DNA of 64,000 nt from Culturomica sp. (lineage in GTDB: Bacteria > Bacteroidota > Bacteroidia > Bacteroidales > Marinifilaceae). Position 1 is the first letter of the stretch. Each line of letters starts with the position of its first letter. The DNA lies in the NCBI GenBank assembly GCA_031271755.1, contig JAISVB010000069.1:39067-103066 (forward strand), written 5' to 3'. The notes beneath the pieces are model-generated. The model did no database searches. It saw only the letters and a program-made list of their open reading frames with translations, and was not told where the DNA came from. Both the position numbers and the translations under genes were made by a program. This document shows positions 25,563 to 34,478 of this stretch, one piece after another.

Positions 25563-26237
25563 ATGGCTCGTTTTACCAGAATACAGGTGGCTGTGAAGAT
25601 GGCGGAAAACCGGATGATCCCGGTTTTCTACCACGCCGATGCGGCCGTTTGCAAAGAAGTCGTCCGTGCCGCTTACGAAGGCGGAGCGCGGGTGTTTGAG
25701 TTTACCAACAGAGGGGATTTCGCCCACGAGATCTTCGGAGAGTTAGTGAAGTGGGCTGCCCGGGAGTTGCCCGATCTGATCCTGGGGGTCGGATCGGTGG
25801 TGGAACCGGGAACGGCTTCTCTCTACATGCAGTCCGGCGCCAATTTCATTGTTTCTCCCTTGCTGAACGAGGAGATGGCGAAGGTATGCAACCGGCGGAA
25901 GATCCTGTGGAGTCCGGGATGCGGCAGTCTGAGCGAGATCAACAAAGCAGAGGAGTTGGGGGCGGAGATCGTTAAGATTTTCCCCGGATCTTCCGTGGGA
26001 GGCCCGCAGTTTGTCAAGGCGGTGAAAGGCCCCTGTCCCTGGAGCAGCATCATGCCGACGGGGGGAGTGGAACCGACGGAAGAGAATCTGAAAGCGTGGT
26101 TTGACGCCGGTGTGACCTGCGTGGGTATGGGATCCAACCTTTTCCCCAAAAAGATGATCGATGCAAAGGACTGGAGCGGCATCGCCCGGTTGGTGCGGGA
26201 GGCTTACCGGATCGTGGAGGCAGTGACGAAGAAGTAG
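25563..26237 (+). CDS. kdgA: 2-keto-3-deoxy-6-phosphogluconate aldolase
   Basis: 224 residues from ATG 25563 (MARFTRIQVAVKM); a TTG four codons earlier is less likely. KDPG aldolase fold: the catalytic Glu in RVFEFTNRG, the Schiff-base Lys in GAEIVKIFPGSSVGG, and the phosphate-binding MPTGGVEPT. It splits KDPG into pyruvate and glyceraldehyde-3-phosphate, the end of the pathway encoded by this operon. Confidence 0.93.
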   Translation: MARFTRIQVAVKMAENRMIPVFYHADAAVCKEVVRAAYEGGARVFEFTNRGDFAHEIFGELVKWAARELPDLILGVGSVVEPGTASLYMQSGANFIVSPLLNEEMAKVCNRRKILWSPGCGSLSEINKAEELGAEIVKIFPGSSVGGPQFVKAVKGPCPWSSIMPTGGVEPTEENLKAWFDAGVTCVGMGSNLFPKKMIDAKDWSGIARLVREAYRIVEAVTKK

Positions 26238-26255
26238 ATATTAGAATTTAACAGC

Positions 26256-27059
26256 ATGTTTAAAATTACAGGAAAAGTGGTCGTGATCACCGGCGGATGC
26301 GGTGTATTGGGATCGGACATGGCCCGCTATCTGGCCAAAAACGGAGCAAAAATAGCGGTGTTGGACCGGGTGCCGGAAAAAGGGGCGGAATTGGTGAAAG
26401 AGATCAAAGCGGCCGGCGGCGAAGCGTTGTTTCTGATGACCGATGTACTTCACAAAGAGACCCTGGAACAAAACAGGGAGGAGATACTGAAAACGTACGG
26501 AAGGATCGACGTATTGGTGAATGCTGCCGGCGGGAATATGCCGGGAGCGACGATCGCCCCGGACAAGACCATCTTCGATCTGGCCATCGACGATTTTAAA
26601 AAAGTAGTGGATCTGAACCTGTTCGGAACCGTCATCCCGACCATGGTATTTGCCCGGGCGATGGTAAAGACGGGCGCCGGGAATATCGTCAACATCTCCT
26701 CGGAGTCGGCCCTGCGCCCTTTGACCCGGGTGGTGGGGTACAGTGCGGCCAAAGCTGCCGTGACCAATTTTACCAAATACATGGCGGGGGAACTGGCGCT
26801 GAAATTCGGACCCCATTTCCGGGTCAATGCCATGGCTCCCGGCTTTTTCATTACGGAACAGAACCGGACGTTAATGACCAATCCGGACGGCTCCTATTCC
26901 GACCGGGCCAAGACGATCCTGGCGCACACCCCTTTCCGGCGGTTCGGCGAACCGGAGGAGTTGTTGGGCTCCCTGCACTACCTCATCAGCGATGCTTCCA
27001 AGTTCGTAACGGGGACGGTGTTGGTCATCGACGGCGGATTCGATGCATTTTCCATTTAA
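26256..27059 (+). CDS. SDR-type D-mannonate oxidoreductase (fructuronate reductase)
   Basis: 267 residues, SDR: TGGCGVLGSDMARYL cofactor loop, NAAGG, and Ser/Tyr/Lys in NISSESALRPLTRVVGYSAAKAA; C-terminal VIDGGFDAFSI. The variant with NAAGGNMPGATIAPD is the non-UxuB-homologous fructuronate reductase found beside uxuA in Bacteroidetes; it reduces D-fructuronate to D-mannonate. The uxuA gene follows after 24 bases. It does the UxuB job but is unrelated to the enteric long-chain UxuB, so no symbol is given. Confidence 0.87.
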   Translation: MFKITGKVVVITGGCGVLGSDMARYLAKNGAKIAVLDRVPEKGAELVKEIKAAGGEALFLMTDVLHKETLEQNREEILKTYGRIDVLVNAAGGNMPGATIAPDKTIFDLAIDDFKKVVDLNLFGTVIPTMVFARAMVKTGAGNIVNISSESALRPLTRVVGYSAAKAAVTNFTKYMAGELALKFGPHFRVNAMAPGFFITEQNRTLMTNPDGSYSDRAKTILAHTPFRRFGEPEELLGSLHYLISDASKFVTGTVLVIDGGFDAFSI

Positions 27060-27083
27060 ACAGACGCTTAAAATTGCACGACT

Positions 27084-28262
27084 ATGTATTTGAGTGAACA
27101 GACATGGCGGTGGTACGGCCCGAACGATCCCGTATCTTTAGCCGATATCAGCCAGGCCGGGGCTACCGGTATCGTAACGGCGCTTCACCACATCCGGAAC
27201 GGCGAGGTGTGGACGGTCGAAGAGATCGAAAAAAGGAAGAAAATGATCGAAGAGGCGGGATTGAAGTGGTCGGTGGTGGAGAGCGTGCCGGTGCACGAGC
27301 ACATCAAGACGCAGGAGGGAAATTTCCGGCAGTACATCGAAAATTACAAAGAGAGCATCCGAAATCTGGCCAAATGCGGGATCCGGACGGTTACTTACAA
27401 CTTTATGCCGGTATTGGACTGGACCCGCACCGATCTGGCTTACACCATGCCGGACGGCTCCAAAGCGCTCCGTTTTGAGCGGGTGGCTTTCATCGCGTTT
27501 GAACTTTTTCTGTTGAAACGTCCGGGAGCGGAAAAGCAATACACTGAGGCGGAAATAGCTGCAGCGAGGGCGCGTTTCGACGGCATGAGCCGGGAGGAGC
27601 GGGAGACGTTGGTGCGGAACATCATCGCCGGTTTGCCGGGAGCGGAAGAGAGTTTTACGCTGGAGGAGTTCCAGGCCCAATTGGATCGGTATAAACACAT
27701 CGACGAGGAGCGGTTGAGGAACAACCTGGTCTTTTTCCTGAAAGAGATCGCTCCGGTGGCCGATCAGGTGGGCGTGAAGCTGGCGATCCACGCCGACGAT
27801 CCGCCATACCCCATTCTCGGATTGCCCCGGATCCTGAGTACCGAAGCGGATTTCAAAAAGATCGTTGCATCGGTTCCCGAGCGTTCGAACGGGCTTTGCC
27901 TGTGTACCGGTTCGTTCGGCGTGCGTGCGGACAACGATCTGCCCGGCATGATGACCCGGTTGGGAGAGCGGGTCTATTTTGTACACCTCCGTTCCACGAA
28001 GCGGGACAAGGAGGGGAATTTCTACGAAGCCAACCATTTGGAGGGAGATGTGGACATGTACGGCGTGATGAAGGCTTTGCTGGAAATACAGCAAAAACGG
28101 AAAGAGTCCATTCCTTTCCGTCCCGACCACGGGCACCAGATGCTGGACGACCTGAAAAAGAAGACCAACCCCGGCTACTCCGGCATCGGAAGGCTCCGCG
28201 GATTGGCGGAGTTGCGCGGTTTGGAGATGGGGATCGCCAAAAGCCTGTATGACGCCCGATAA
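27084..28262 (+). CDS. uxuA: Mannonate dehydratase
   Basis: 392 residues, TIM-barrel family. Characteristic sequence is seen at the start ([33 protein letters not shown]) and near the end ([10 protein letters not shown]), with HADDPP and the LCTGSFG segment between. It dehydrates D-mannonate to 2-keto-3-deoxygluconate, feeding kdgK of the same operon. The isomerase that makes fructuronate (UxuC) is not in the window. Confidence 0.95.
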   Translation: MYLSEQTWRWYGPNDPVSLADISQAGATGIVTALHHIRNGEVWTVEEIEKRKKMIEEAGLKWSVVESVPVHEHIKTQEGNFRQYIENYKESIRNLAKCGIRTVTYNFMPVLDWTRTDLAYTMPDGSKALRFERVAFIAFELFLLKRPGAEKQYTEAEIAAARARFDGMSREERETLVRNIIAGLPGAEESFTLEEFQAQLDRYKHIDEERLRNNLVFFLKEIAPVADQVGVKLAIHADDPPYPILGLPRILSTEADFKKIVASVPERSNGLCLCTGSFGVRADNDLPGMMTRLGERVYFVHLRSTKRDKEGNFYEANHLEGDVDMYGVMKALLEIQQKRKESIPFRPDHGHQMLDDLKKKTNPGYSGIGRLRGLAELRGLEMGIAKSLYDAR

Positions 28263-28287
28263 TTTAAAATTTTAAAACGAAGCAGCA

Positions 28288-30408
28288 ATGAAACGATTTC
28301 TCTTGATCGCCCTGTTTTTAGGAGGGGCGACTGTTGTGCTTTTTGCGCAGGGACGGATGATCGCTCCCTTTAACGACGGGTGGGAATTTAAAAAAGGGAA
28401 CTACCCTTCCGATCCGGTCGCCCAGGCCGGTTGGGCCAAAGGGTGGAACAAGGTGGAGATCCCGCACACCTGGAACAACCAGGATATGCAGTCGAAGCAC
28501 AACAGTTTTTACGCAGGAACGGCTTATTACAAAAAAACGCTGTTCGCCGAAGCGGGCTGGAAAGAGAAACAGGTTTATCTCCGTTTTGAAGGCGCCGGGC
28601 AGGTGGCCGATCTGTATGTAAACGACAAGTATGTGGGGAACCACCGGGGAGGCTACTCCGCCTTTGCGTTCGACCTTTCCGGAGCGCTGAAATTCGGGGA
28701 AGAGAACACCCTGCTGATCCGGGTGGACAACGCCAGTCGTCCGGATGTGATCCCGGTGAACCACAGCCTGTTCGGAGTGTATGGCGGTATCTACCGGCCG
28801 GTGTGGCTGGTGGTGACCGACCCCGTCCACATAGCGGTCACCGATCATGCCTCTCCCGGCGTGTACGTCACACAGAAAAACGTATCTTCCAAAGGGGCGG
28901 ATATTTCGGTAAAAGTGAAATTGGAGAACAGCACCCGGAAAAACAGCCGGGTCGTGTTGGAAAATATACTCCGCGACGGAGCCGGCAAGGTCGTGGCGCA
29001 GAAAAAAGAGGAGATCACGGTCGGTCCGGCCGGCATACAAGCCTTTACCCAGACCTTTCATCTGAAAAATCCCCGTCTGTGGAAAGGCCTCCCGGATCCC
29101 TACCTCTACCGGGTAGTGTCGCGGATCACTTCCGGCGGCAAGGTGCTGGACGAAGTGGTGCAACCGCTGGGGATCCGGAAATTTGAGATCAGAGCCGGAG
29201 ACGGTTTCTACCTGAACGGGAAAAAATACCCGATGTACGGAGTGACCCGGCACCAGGATTGGTGGAAAGTGGGAAGCGCCCTGAAAAAAGAGCACCACGA
29301 TGCGGATCTGGAGATGATCATGGACATCGGCGCCACCACGATCCGGCTGGCGCATTACCAGCAGTCGGACTACTTCTACTCCCGCTGCGATTCGCTGGGG
29401 TTGATCGTCTGGGCGGAGATCCCCTTTGTCAACCAGGTCAGCGGTAAAGAGTGGGAAAATGCCAAAGAGCAGTTGACAGACCTGATCCGGCAGAGTTTTA
29501 ACCACCCCTCCATTTACGTATGGGGATTGCACAACGAGGTATATACCTACGGAGGATCTTCCGACTATACGGCCGCTTTGACCTCGGAATTGCATGAATT
29601 GGCCAAACAGGAGGATCCCGATCGGTATACGGTATCCGTCAACGGACACGGGCACATGGAGCATCCGGTCAACGGAAAGTCAGACATTCAGGGAATGAAC
29701 CGTTATTTCGGTTGGTATGAAAAGGATATCCAGGACATCAAGCCTTGGATCGAAGCGCTGGAAACCAACTATCCGGATCACAAATTTATGTTGACGGAGT
29801 ACGGTGCGGATGCCAATATTTTTCAGCAGACGGAACACCTCGGCGAGTCGTTGAATTGGGGCCGTCCCTATTACCCGGAAACCTTCCAGACCAAAACCCA
29901 CGAATACCAGTGGAGCGTTATCGCCAAGCATCCGTACATCATCGCCTCCTATCTTTGGAACACGTTTGATTTTGCCGTACCGATGTGGAACCGCGGCGGC
30001 ATACCCGCCCGGAACATGAAGGGGTTGGTGACTTTCGACCGGAAAATCAAAAAAGATTCCTACTTCTGGTACAAGGCCAACTGGAGCAAAGAACCGGTGC
30101 TGTACATCACACAAAGAAGATTGAAAGAACGGGAAAAGCAGGTCACGGACATCACCGTATACAGCAATACCGGCGTGCCGGAACTCACCCTGAACGGCCG
30201 GAAATTGCCGCCACCCGAAAAGGGATACACCGACGTGCATTTCATCTTCCGGAGCGTGCAGTTGGATCAGGGGGCTAATGTACTGAAAGCCGTGGCCGTG
30301 AAAAATGGAAAAACCAGCGAGGATCAGGTAGAGTGGAACTTTACCCGGGAGCACAAAGCCGGCGAAGCCACCGAACTGAACAGCTCCAGGGAGCATGGGG
30401 GATTTTAA
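28288..30408 (+). CDS. GH2 glycoside hydrolase (beta-galactosidase/beta-glucuronidase family), exported
   Basis: 706 residues with signal peptide (MKRFLLIALFLGGATVVLFAQ). GH2 layout: jelly-roll sugar-binding domain (NDGWEFKKG, IPHTWNNQD, YYKKTLF), Ig-like domain, TIM barrel with acid/base Glu417 in WGLHNEV and nucleophile Glu504 in LTEYGADAN, and a C-terminal Ig-like part. A NMKG segment at residues 576-579 matches the Asn-x-Lys position that contacts the uronate carboxylate in beta-glucuronidases, although many beta-galactosidases also read N-x-K there. In a uronate operon a beta-glucuronidase or beta-galacturonidase is plausible, but a beta-galactosidase cannot be excluded. Confidence 0.87.
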   Translation: MKRFLLIALFLGGATVVLFAQGRMIAPFNDGWEFKKGNYPSDPVAQAGWAKGWNKVEIPHTWNNQDMQSKHNSFYAGTAYYKKTLFAEAGWKEKQVYLRFEGAGQVADLYVNDKYVGNHRGGYSAFAFDLSGALKFGEENTLLIRVDNASRPDVIPVNHSLFGVYGGIYRPVWLVVTDPVHIAVTDHASPGVYVTQKNVSSKGADISVKVKLENSTRKNSRVVLENILRDGAGKVVAQKKEEITVGPAGIQAFTQTFHLKNPRLWKGLPDPYLYRVVSRITSGGKVLDEVVQPLGIRKFEIRAGDGFYLNGKKYPMYGVTRHQDWWKVGSALKKEHHDADLEMIMDIGATTIRLAHYQQSDYFYSRCDSLGLIVWAEIPFVNQVSGKEWENAKEQLTDLIRQSFNHPSIYVWGLHNEVYTYGGSSDYTAALTSELHELAKQEDPDRYTVSVNGHGHMEHPVNGKSDIQGMNRYFGWYEKDIQDIKPWIEALETNYPDHKFMLTEYGADANIFQQTEHLGESLNWGRPYYPETFQTKTHEYQWSVIAKHPYIIASYLWNTFDFAVPMWNRGGIPARNMKGLVTFDRKIKKDSYFWYKANWSKEPVLYITQRRLKEREKQVTDITVYSNTGVPELTLNGRKLPPPEKGYTDVHFIFRSVQLDQGANVLKAVAVKNGKTSEDQVEWNFTREHKAGEATELNSSREHGGF

Positions 30409-30433
30409 TGAATCTTTGAGTTAGTAGAGTATA

Positions 30434-30471
30434 GTCTTACGGTCTTACTATCTTACGGTCTTACAGTCTTA
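30434..30471. repeat. 8-bp tandem repeat, copy B of a dispersed intergenic element
   Basis: On the minus strand the units read TAAGACTG, TAAGACCG, TAAGATAG, TAAGACCG, TAAGAC. Twenty-nine bases are identical to copy A at 15865. Relative to the direction of transcription both copies read the same way, and both end 10-14 bases before a start codon preceded by TACGAT. Confidence 0.85.
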
Positions 30472-30481
30472 AAACTACGAT

Positions 30482-31432
30482 ATGTATCATTCCACCATTT
30501 TGATTACCGGTGCGGCCGGAAATTTAGGTGGTTTATTGGCCTGTTCTTTGAAAGACAGGAATCTGCATCTGCTCACGCACAAAAGAGAAGTCGCCGGCGA
30601 GTTGAAGGATCGCTCCAATATTCGACTGTTTAAAGCCGATTTGGGGAAAAAGGAGACGTTGTATCCCGCTTTGAAAGGGGTAACCACCGTTGTGCATTTT
30701 GCGGGTGTTCTGTTCAAAGCTCGTCCCGAGAAGTTTTTGCCGGTCACAAACACGTACTACTTCAATAATTTGTTGGATGTTGCGATAGAAGCAGGGGTAC
30801 GGCGGATTGTTTTGATCAGTTTTCCACACGTGGAGGGAGAAACAACGCCGGAAAATCCCGCTGTCGGGCGCTTGGACGGACGGCCTGTTTCGGTGCATGC
30901 CGCTACACGCCTGCAGGAAGAAAAGGATCTGTTCCGCACATGTGCCGCCGCCGGTGTGGAGGCTGTTGTGTTGCGTGTCGGCATGGTTTACGGCAAAGGG
31001 ATCTTGATGATCGATGCTGCGGAATGGTTCGGCAGGCATTATTTATTAGGTGTTTGGAAGAAGCCGACCTGCATCCACCTGATCTCCAAAGATGATTTTT
31101 TGGCAGCCACGACAGCAGCCCTTTACCGGGAAAATATAAGCGGCATTTATCACATCGGGGACGAGGGTGTCCAGACGCTTCAGGAATTCTTAGACAAAAT
31201 CGCCCGTTACAAACAATACCATAAACCGTGGCGCATGCCCGATTGGATGATCACGACCGCTGCACGGGGATTTGAATTGTTCTCACTGCTGTTCCATACG
31301 CGGAGTCCGTTAACAAAAGATTTTGTTACCATAGGGCGTGTTTCCTATTATGGCGATACGACACGCATGAGGAACGATTTGTTGCCGGAATTAAAATACA
31401 AAACATTTGAGGAGGGGCTTGACACTTTTTAA
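30482..31432 (+). CDS. Atypical NAD(P)-dependent epimerase/dehydratase-like SDR
   Basis: 316 residues. N-terminal TGAAGNLGGLLA Rossmann loop, DLGKKETL and VVHFAGVLF follow the extended-SDR pattern, and GIYHIGDEGVQTLQEFL is typical of the C-terminal substrate domain. The catalytic Tyr-x-x-x-Lys is not where expected: after the VLISFPHV strand the active-site helix reads VSVHAATRLQEEKDLF, with no Tyr. It may therefore bind NAD(P)H without classic SDR catalysis, as in NmrA-like or atypical SDRs. It stands alone after the uronate operon with repeat copy B in its leader. Confidence 0.7.
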   Translation: MYHSTILITGAAGNLGGLLACSLKDRNLHLLTHKREVAGELKDRSNIRLFKADLGKKETLYPALKGVTTVVHFAGVLFKARPEKFLPVTNTYYFNNLLDVAIEAGVRRIVLISFPHVEGETTPENPAVGRLDGRPVSVHAATRLQEEKDLFRTCAAAGVEAVVLRVGMVYGKGILMIDAAEWFGRHYLLGVWKKPTCIHLISKDDFLAATTAALYRENISGIYHIGDEGVQTLQEFLDKIARYKQYHKPWRMPDWMITTAARGFELFSLLFHTRSPLTKDFVTIGRVSYYGDTTRMRNDLLPELKYKTFEEGLDTF

Positions 31433-31451
31433 GCACAAAAACACATTTTAG

Positions 31452-31478
31452 AATCCGGGGGAACTTATCGGATTTTTC
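31452..31478 (+). terminator. Weak terminator after the atypical SDR
   Basis: AATCCG (31452-31457) pairs with CGGATT (31469-31474), followed by a T run. Six base pairs only. Confidence 0.4.
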
Positions 31479-31552
31479 TACGTAAAATAGTGCCGGAGAA
31501 TCTATTGCCATGTCGATAGATGATCGGAAATAAATCACTAAAACGCAGAAAA

Positions 31553-32143
31553 ATGAAGAAAAGAATGGTTCAATTATCTACGCAGGGCTTGTTGCTGCTT
31601 GCAATAGGGGCGGCGCTGTGCCTGACCAATTGTAAAGGCGGACGGACGGGCGAGGTGTCTTTGGATGAGATAGAGCATACAAAGGCGCAGTTGGATCAGT
31701 TGTTGGCAGGTCAGCAATTGACCGGCGAATACCTGACAAAATTCGACACGCTCGATTTCGTGGTGTTCTCCCACCAGGAGTGGGCGCGTTTCCACGAAAC
31801 ACACGATCAAAACATCAAAGTGTACTGGCCTGACGGACACTATACCGTAGGACTGGAAAAGCACATCGAGGACATGAAAGCCATGTTCGTCTACGCTCCC
31901 GATACACGGATCAAAGAACATCCGATCCGGTTCGGTTCGGGAAAATTTACGGCGGTTACCGGAGTTTTCGAAGGTACTTTTACCAAACCCATGCCTGTGG
32001 GGAACGGCAAATTCATACAACCCACCGGAAAATCGTTCAGCATACCGATGTGTACGATCGGGATCTGGGAGAACGGTGTAATGGTTGAAGAACACCTGTT
32101 CTGGGATGGACAAACGTACATGAAGCAAATGGGAGTCCAATAA
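31553..32143 (+). CDS. SnoaL-like (NTF2-fold) lipoprotein
   Basis: 196 residues from ATG 31553: basic start, hydrophobic core, lipobox LTNC. The body follows the SnoaL-like/ester-cyclase pattern: WARFHETHDQNIKVYWPDGHYTVGLEKHIEDMKAMF, FGSGKFTAVTGVFEGTFTKPMP, and VEEHLFWDGQTYMKQMG. These alpha+beta barrels bind small hydrophobic molecules; the ligand here is unknown. Monocistronic between terminators. Confidence 0.75.
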   Translation: MKKRMVQLSTQGLLLLAIGAALCLTNCKGGRTGEVSLDEIEHTKAQLDQLLAGQQLTGEYLTKFDTLDFVVFSHQEWARFHETHDQNIKVYWPDGHYTVGLEKHIEDMKAMFVYAPDTRIKEHPIRFGSGKFTAVTGVFEGTFTKPMPVGNGKFIQPTGKSFSIPMCTIGIWENGVMVEEHLFWDGQTYMKQMGVQ

Positions 32144-32164
32144 CGGGCGCAATTTGCTAAAAGA

Positions 32165-32209
32165 CAGGGGCTGTCTGACAATCGAAAGTTAGACAGCCCC
32201 TGTTTATTT
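32165..32209. terminator. Strong intrinsic terminator
   Basis: Fifteen bases at 32165-32179 (CAGGGGCTGTCTGAC) pair with 32188-32202 with one G-T pair, loop of 8, then TTTATTT. It lies between a plus-strand and a minus-strand gene and could serve both. Confidence 0.85.
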
Positions 32210-32233
32210 GGAGGATCCGGACAGTGCCGGAAG

Positions 32234-32479
32234 TTAGTTGTTTTTGAGAATTTCCTGCGCTTTCTCCAAAATGGTTGTATCGTCGATCCGTACAATGCCT
32301 CCTTCCGGTCCCTGTTCAAAATGAATCCCGACCGCTTGTTTACTGGCATCGCAAGTTCCGCCGAAGTAGTGCCGTACTGTTTGGGCGTCCAGCCCCAACT
32401 CATCGGCGATCCGTTGCATGCTGCCCGAGGGCAATTGATCTTTGATTTTCCTCAATTCATTGAATGTCATCGTCATCAT
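32234..32479 (-). CDS. Small helix-turn-helix DNA-binding protein
   Basis: 81 residues or slightly fewer (three in-frame ATGs within ten bases at 32479, 32476 and 32470). MTFNELRKIKDQLPSGSMQRIADELGLDAQTVRHYFGG is a clear HTH with the recognition helix at AQTVRHYF; the rest (HFEQGPEGGIVRIDD TTILEKAQEILKNN) is a short strand and helix. Small proteins of this kind occur in many Bacteroidales genomes; target unknown. Divergent from the DEAD-box helicase with a 137-base gap. Confidence 0.75.
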   Translation of the reverse strand: MMTMTFNELRKIKDQLPSGSMQRIADELGLDAQTVRHYFGGTCDASKQAVGIHFEQGPEGGIVRIDDTTILEKAQEILKNN

Positions 32480-32616
32480 ATCTCAAAATTTTAAGGTTTA
32501 TCGGTGGAATAAATATAGGGCTTAATTTCGACAAAACCAAATAAAACGTTTTTTTGCTATCTTTACCCGGCAAAATTTCCCGGAGGAGCGTTTTCCTGCC
32601 GGAAAAAACAGAGAGC

Positions 32617-33897
32617 ATGACTTTTACGGAATTGAACATCAGCAAGCAGATCGTGAGCGCCTTGGACGACGCCGGATTCGAACACCCGACTCCGGTGCAG
32701 GTAGAATCTTTTCCCGTGATCCGTTCCGGACGGGACATGATCGGGATTGCGCAGACCGGAACGGGGAAAACATTGGCCTATTTGATCCCGATCCTGATGC
32801 GGTTGCACTACGCACAGGGGAGCCATCCGCGGGCCATCGTTATCGTACCGACCCGGGAGTTGGTGGTGCAGGTATGCGAGAGTGTGGAGTTGCTGACCGA
32901 ATACATGGACATCCGTTGCGTCGGGATTTACGGCGGAACGAACATCCGCACCCAGCAGGAGAAAGTCTACGAAGGGGTGGATCTGCTGGTGGCGACTCCG
33001 GGACGTTTTATGGATATCTACATGAACGGTATCTTCCGCACCCAACAGGTGAAAACGGTGGTGATCGACGAAGCCGACCGGTTGATGGACCTGGGGTTTA
33101 TGCCCCAGTTGCGCAGCATTCTGGAGGTGGTTCCGGAAAAGCACCAGACCTTGTTGTTCTCCGCTACCTTTTCGGAAACGGTAACTAAATTAGCGGCCGA
33201 TTTTATGATCGATCCGGTGCGGGTGGAGGTGGCTCCGCAGGCCACTCCGGTAGACACGGTGGAGCAATATTGCTACGAGGTTCCCAACATCATGACCAAG
33301 ATCAATCTGTTGAACGTGTTGCTGGCGGACAGATCGGTTTATACGCGGGTCATGGTCTTTACGGAGAGCAAAAAGAATGCAGACCGGATCTCGGACAAAT
33401 TGGAAGGGATTTGGAAAGACGAACTGAGCGTGATCCACTCCAACAAGGCGCAGAATACCCGCCTGAATGCCCTCAGGGCGTTCAAAGAGGGGAGGGCGCG
33501 GATCCTGGTGTCGTCGGATGTAGCGGCGCGGGGGATCGACATCGAAGGGGTATCCCACGTGATCAATTTTGATATTCCGGCCTTGGCGGAGGAGTATATC
33601 CACCGCATCGGGCGTACGGCCCGCGCCGGCAGGGAGGGGACGGCCGTCAGCTTTGTTTCCCCCAAAGAGGAGGAACGGATGGAGGCGATAGAACAGTTGA
33701 CGGGGGAGCCGGTAGAACGCCTGCCGATGCCGGAAGAGGTAAAGATTTCCGATATACTGTTGGACGAAGAGAAGGTGCAGACCTCCAACATTACTTACCA
33801 GCCGGGAGGCCGTCCCAAAGGCGGCGGCGCGTTTCACGCCCGTTCCGCCAAGAACAGCAAAACCCCGGGTCCGGGCAAAAAGAAAAAGAGAAGATAG
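32617..33897 (+). CDS. DEAD-box RNA helicase (RhlE-like)
   Basis: 426 residues from ATG 32617. All superfamily 2 motifs are in order: Q motif (FEHPTPVQ), AQTGTGKT, PTRELVVQ, DEADRLMD, SATF, ARGIDIEG and HRIGRTARAGREG. The C-terminal 40 residues are a Gly/Lys/Arg-rich basic tail for RNA binding. Such helicases help ribosome assembly and RNA decay. The stop is one base from the stop of the convergent next gene. Confidence 0.92.
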   Translation: MTFTELNISKQIVSALDDAGFEHPTPVQVESFPVIRSGRDMIGIAQTGTGKTLAYLIPILMRLHYAQGSHPRAIVIVPTRELVVQVCESVELLTEYMDIRCVGIYGGTNIRTQQEKVYEGVDLLVATPGRFMDIYMNGIFRTQQVKTVVIDEADRLMDLGFMPQLRSILEVVPEKHQTLLFSATFSETVTKLAADFMIDPVRVEVAPQATPVDTVEQYCYEVPNIMTKINLLNVLLADRSVYTRVMVFTESKKNADRISDKLEGIWKDELSVIHSNKAQNTRLNALRAFKEGRARILVSSDVAARGIDIEGVSHVINFDIPALAEEYIHRIGRTARAGREGTAVSFVSPKEEERMEAIEQLTGEPVERLPMPEEVKISDILLDEEKVQTSNITYQPGGRPKGGGAFHARSAKNSKTPGPGKKKKRR

Positions 33898-33898
33898 A

Positions 33899-34459
33899 TC
33901 ACTGCAGTTCCTGCTTGAGCACCCGGATCACCCGGTCGGCTTTGATGTCGGAGGCAATGTACTGTTCCAGCACTTTTTTCGCCAATTCCCCCGCCGGTTG
34001 TTCGCCGGCGATCTCCCCGGCTGCCGAATGGATCAGCGTGATCACACTGTTTTTGTAGTCCGAGATAACACTCCACGCCTCTTCGCTCAGGTAGAGCTGT
34101 TGCGAGAGGTTGTATTCGTACTCCTGGCGGATATCGCCGGCCAGCATGCGCTGGTACTCCCGGGCGGAGAGCGCGGGGTTCAGGGTGCGGGGAATGAGGG
34201 AGTCGGGCTTGATCCGTTCCGTAAACAGGATCATCCGTTCGTGCGCCAGCAGGCGCAGGTTTACCAGGGTTTGGGTGACACTTTGGGCGCCGTCGCCCCC
34301 GGAAGCCGCCTCTCTCTTTTCCCGGGCGGCCTGCTGCGCGTACTTTCCGACAAAGATCTCCACGGAGGAGACCAATTTGCGCAGCAGAGGGTAACAGGCC
34401 AACAGGAAAATGAGCACGGCCAACAGGACATAATCGCTCAGATTCAGGTTCAGATTCAT
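33899..34459 (-). CDS. Conserved membrane-anchored protein of unknown function
   Basis: 186 residues from ATG 34459 (MNLNLNLSDYVLLAVLIFLLACYPLLRKL). One N-terminal membrane helix (about residues 10-27) then a soluble, helical domain with HERMILFTERIKPDSLIPR, LSAREYQRMLAGDIRQEYEYNLSQQLYLS and IHSAAGEI. I recognise it only as a type that recurs in Bacteroidetes; no function known to me. It starts 19 bases after the macroglobulin gene stops and is probably in its operon. Confidence 0.7.
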   Translation of the reverse strand: MNLNLNLSDYVLLAVLIFLLACYPLLRKLVSSVEIFVGKYAQQAAREKREAASGGDGAQSVTQTLVNLRLLAHERMILFTERIKPDSLIPRTLNPALSAREYQRMLAGDIRQEYEYNLSQQLYLSEEAWSVISDYKNSVITLIHSAAGEIAGEQPAGELAKKVLEQYIASDIKADRVIRVLKQELQ

Positions 34460-34478
34460 GGTGCTTGTTTTTTCGGGT

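Noticed and set aside
28318..29664. 448-codon minus-strand frame opposite the GH2 gene
   Set aside because: Antisense to a glycosidase with intact catalytic motifs; no recognisable domain.
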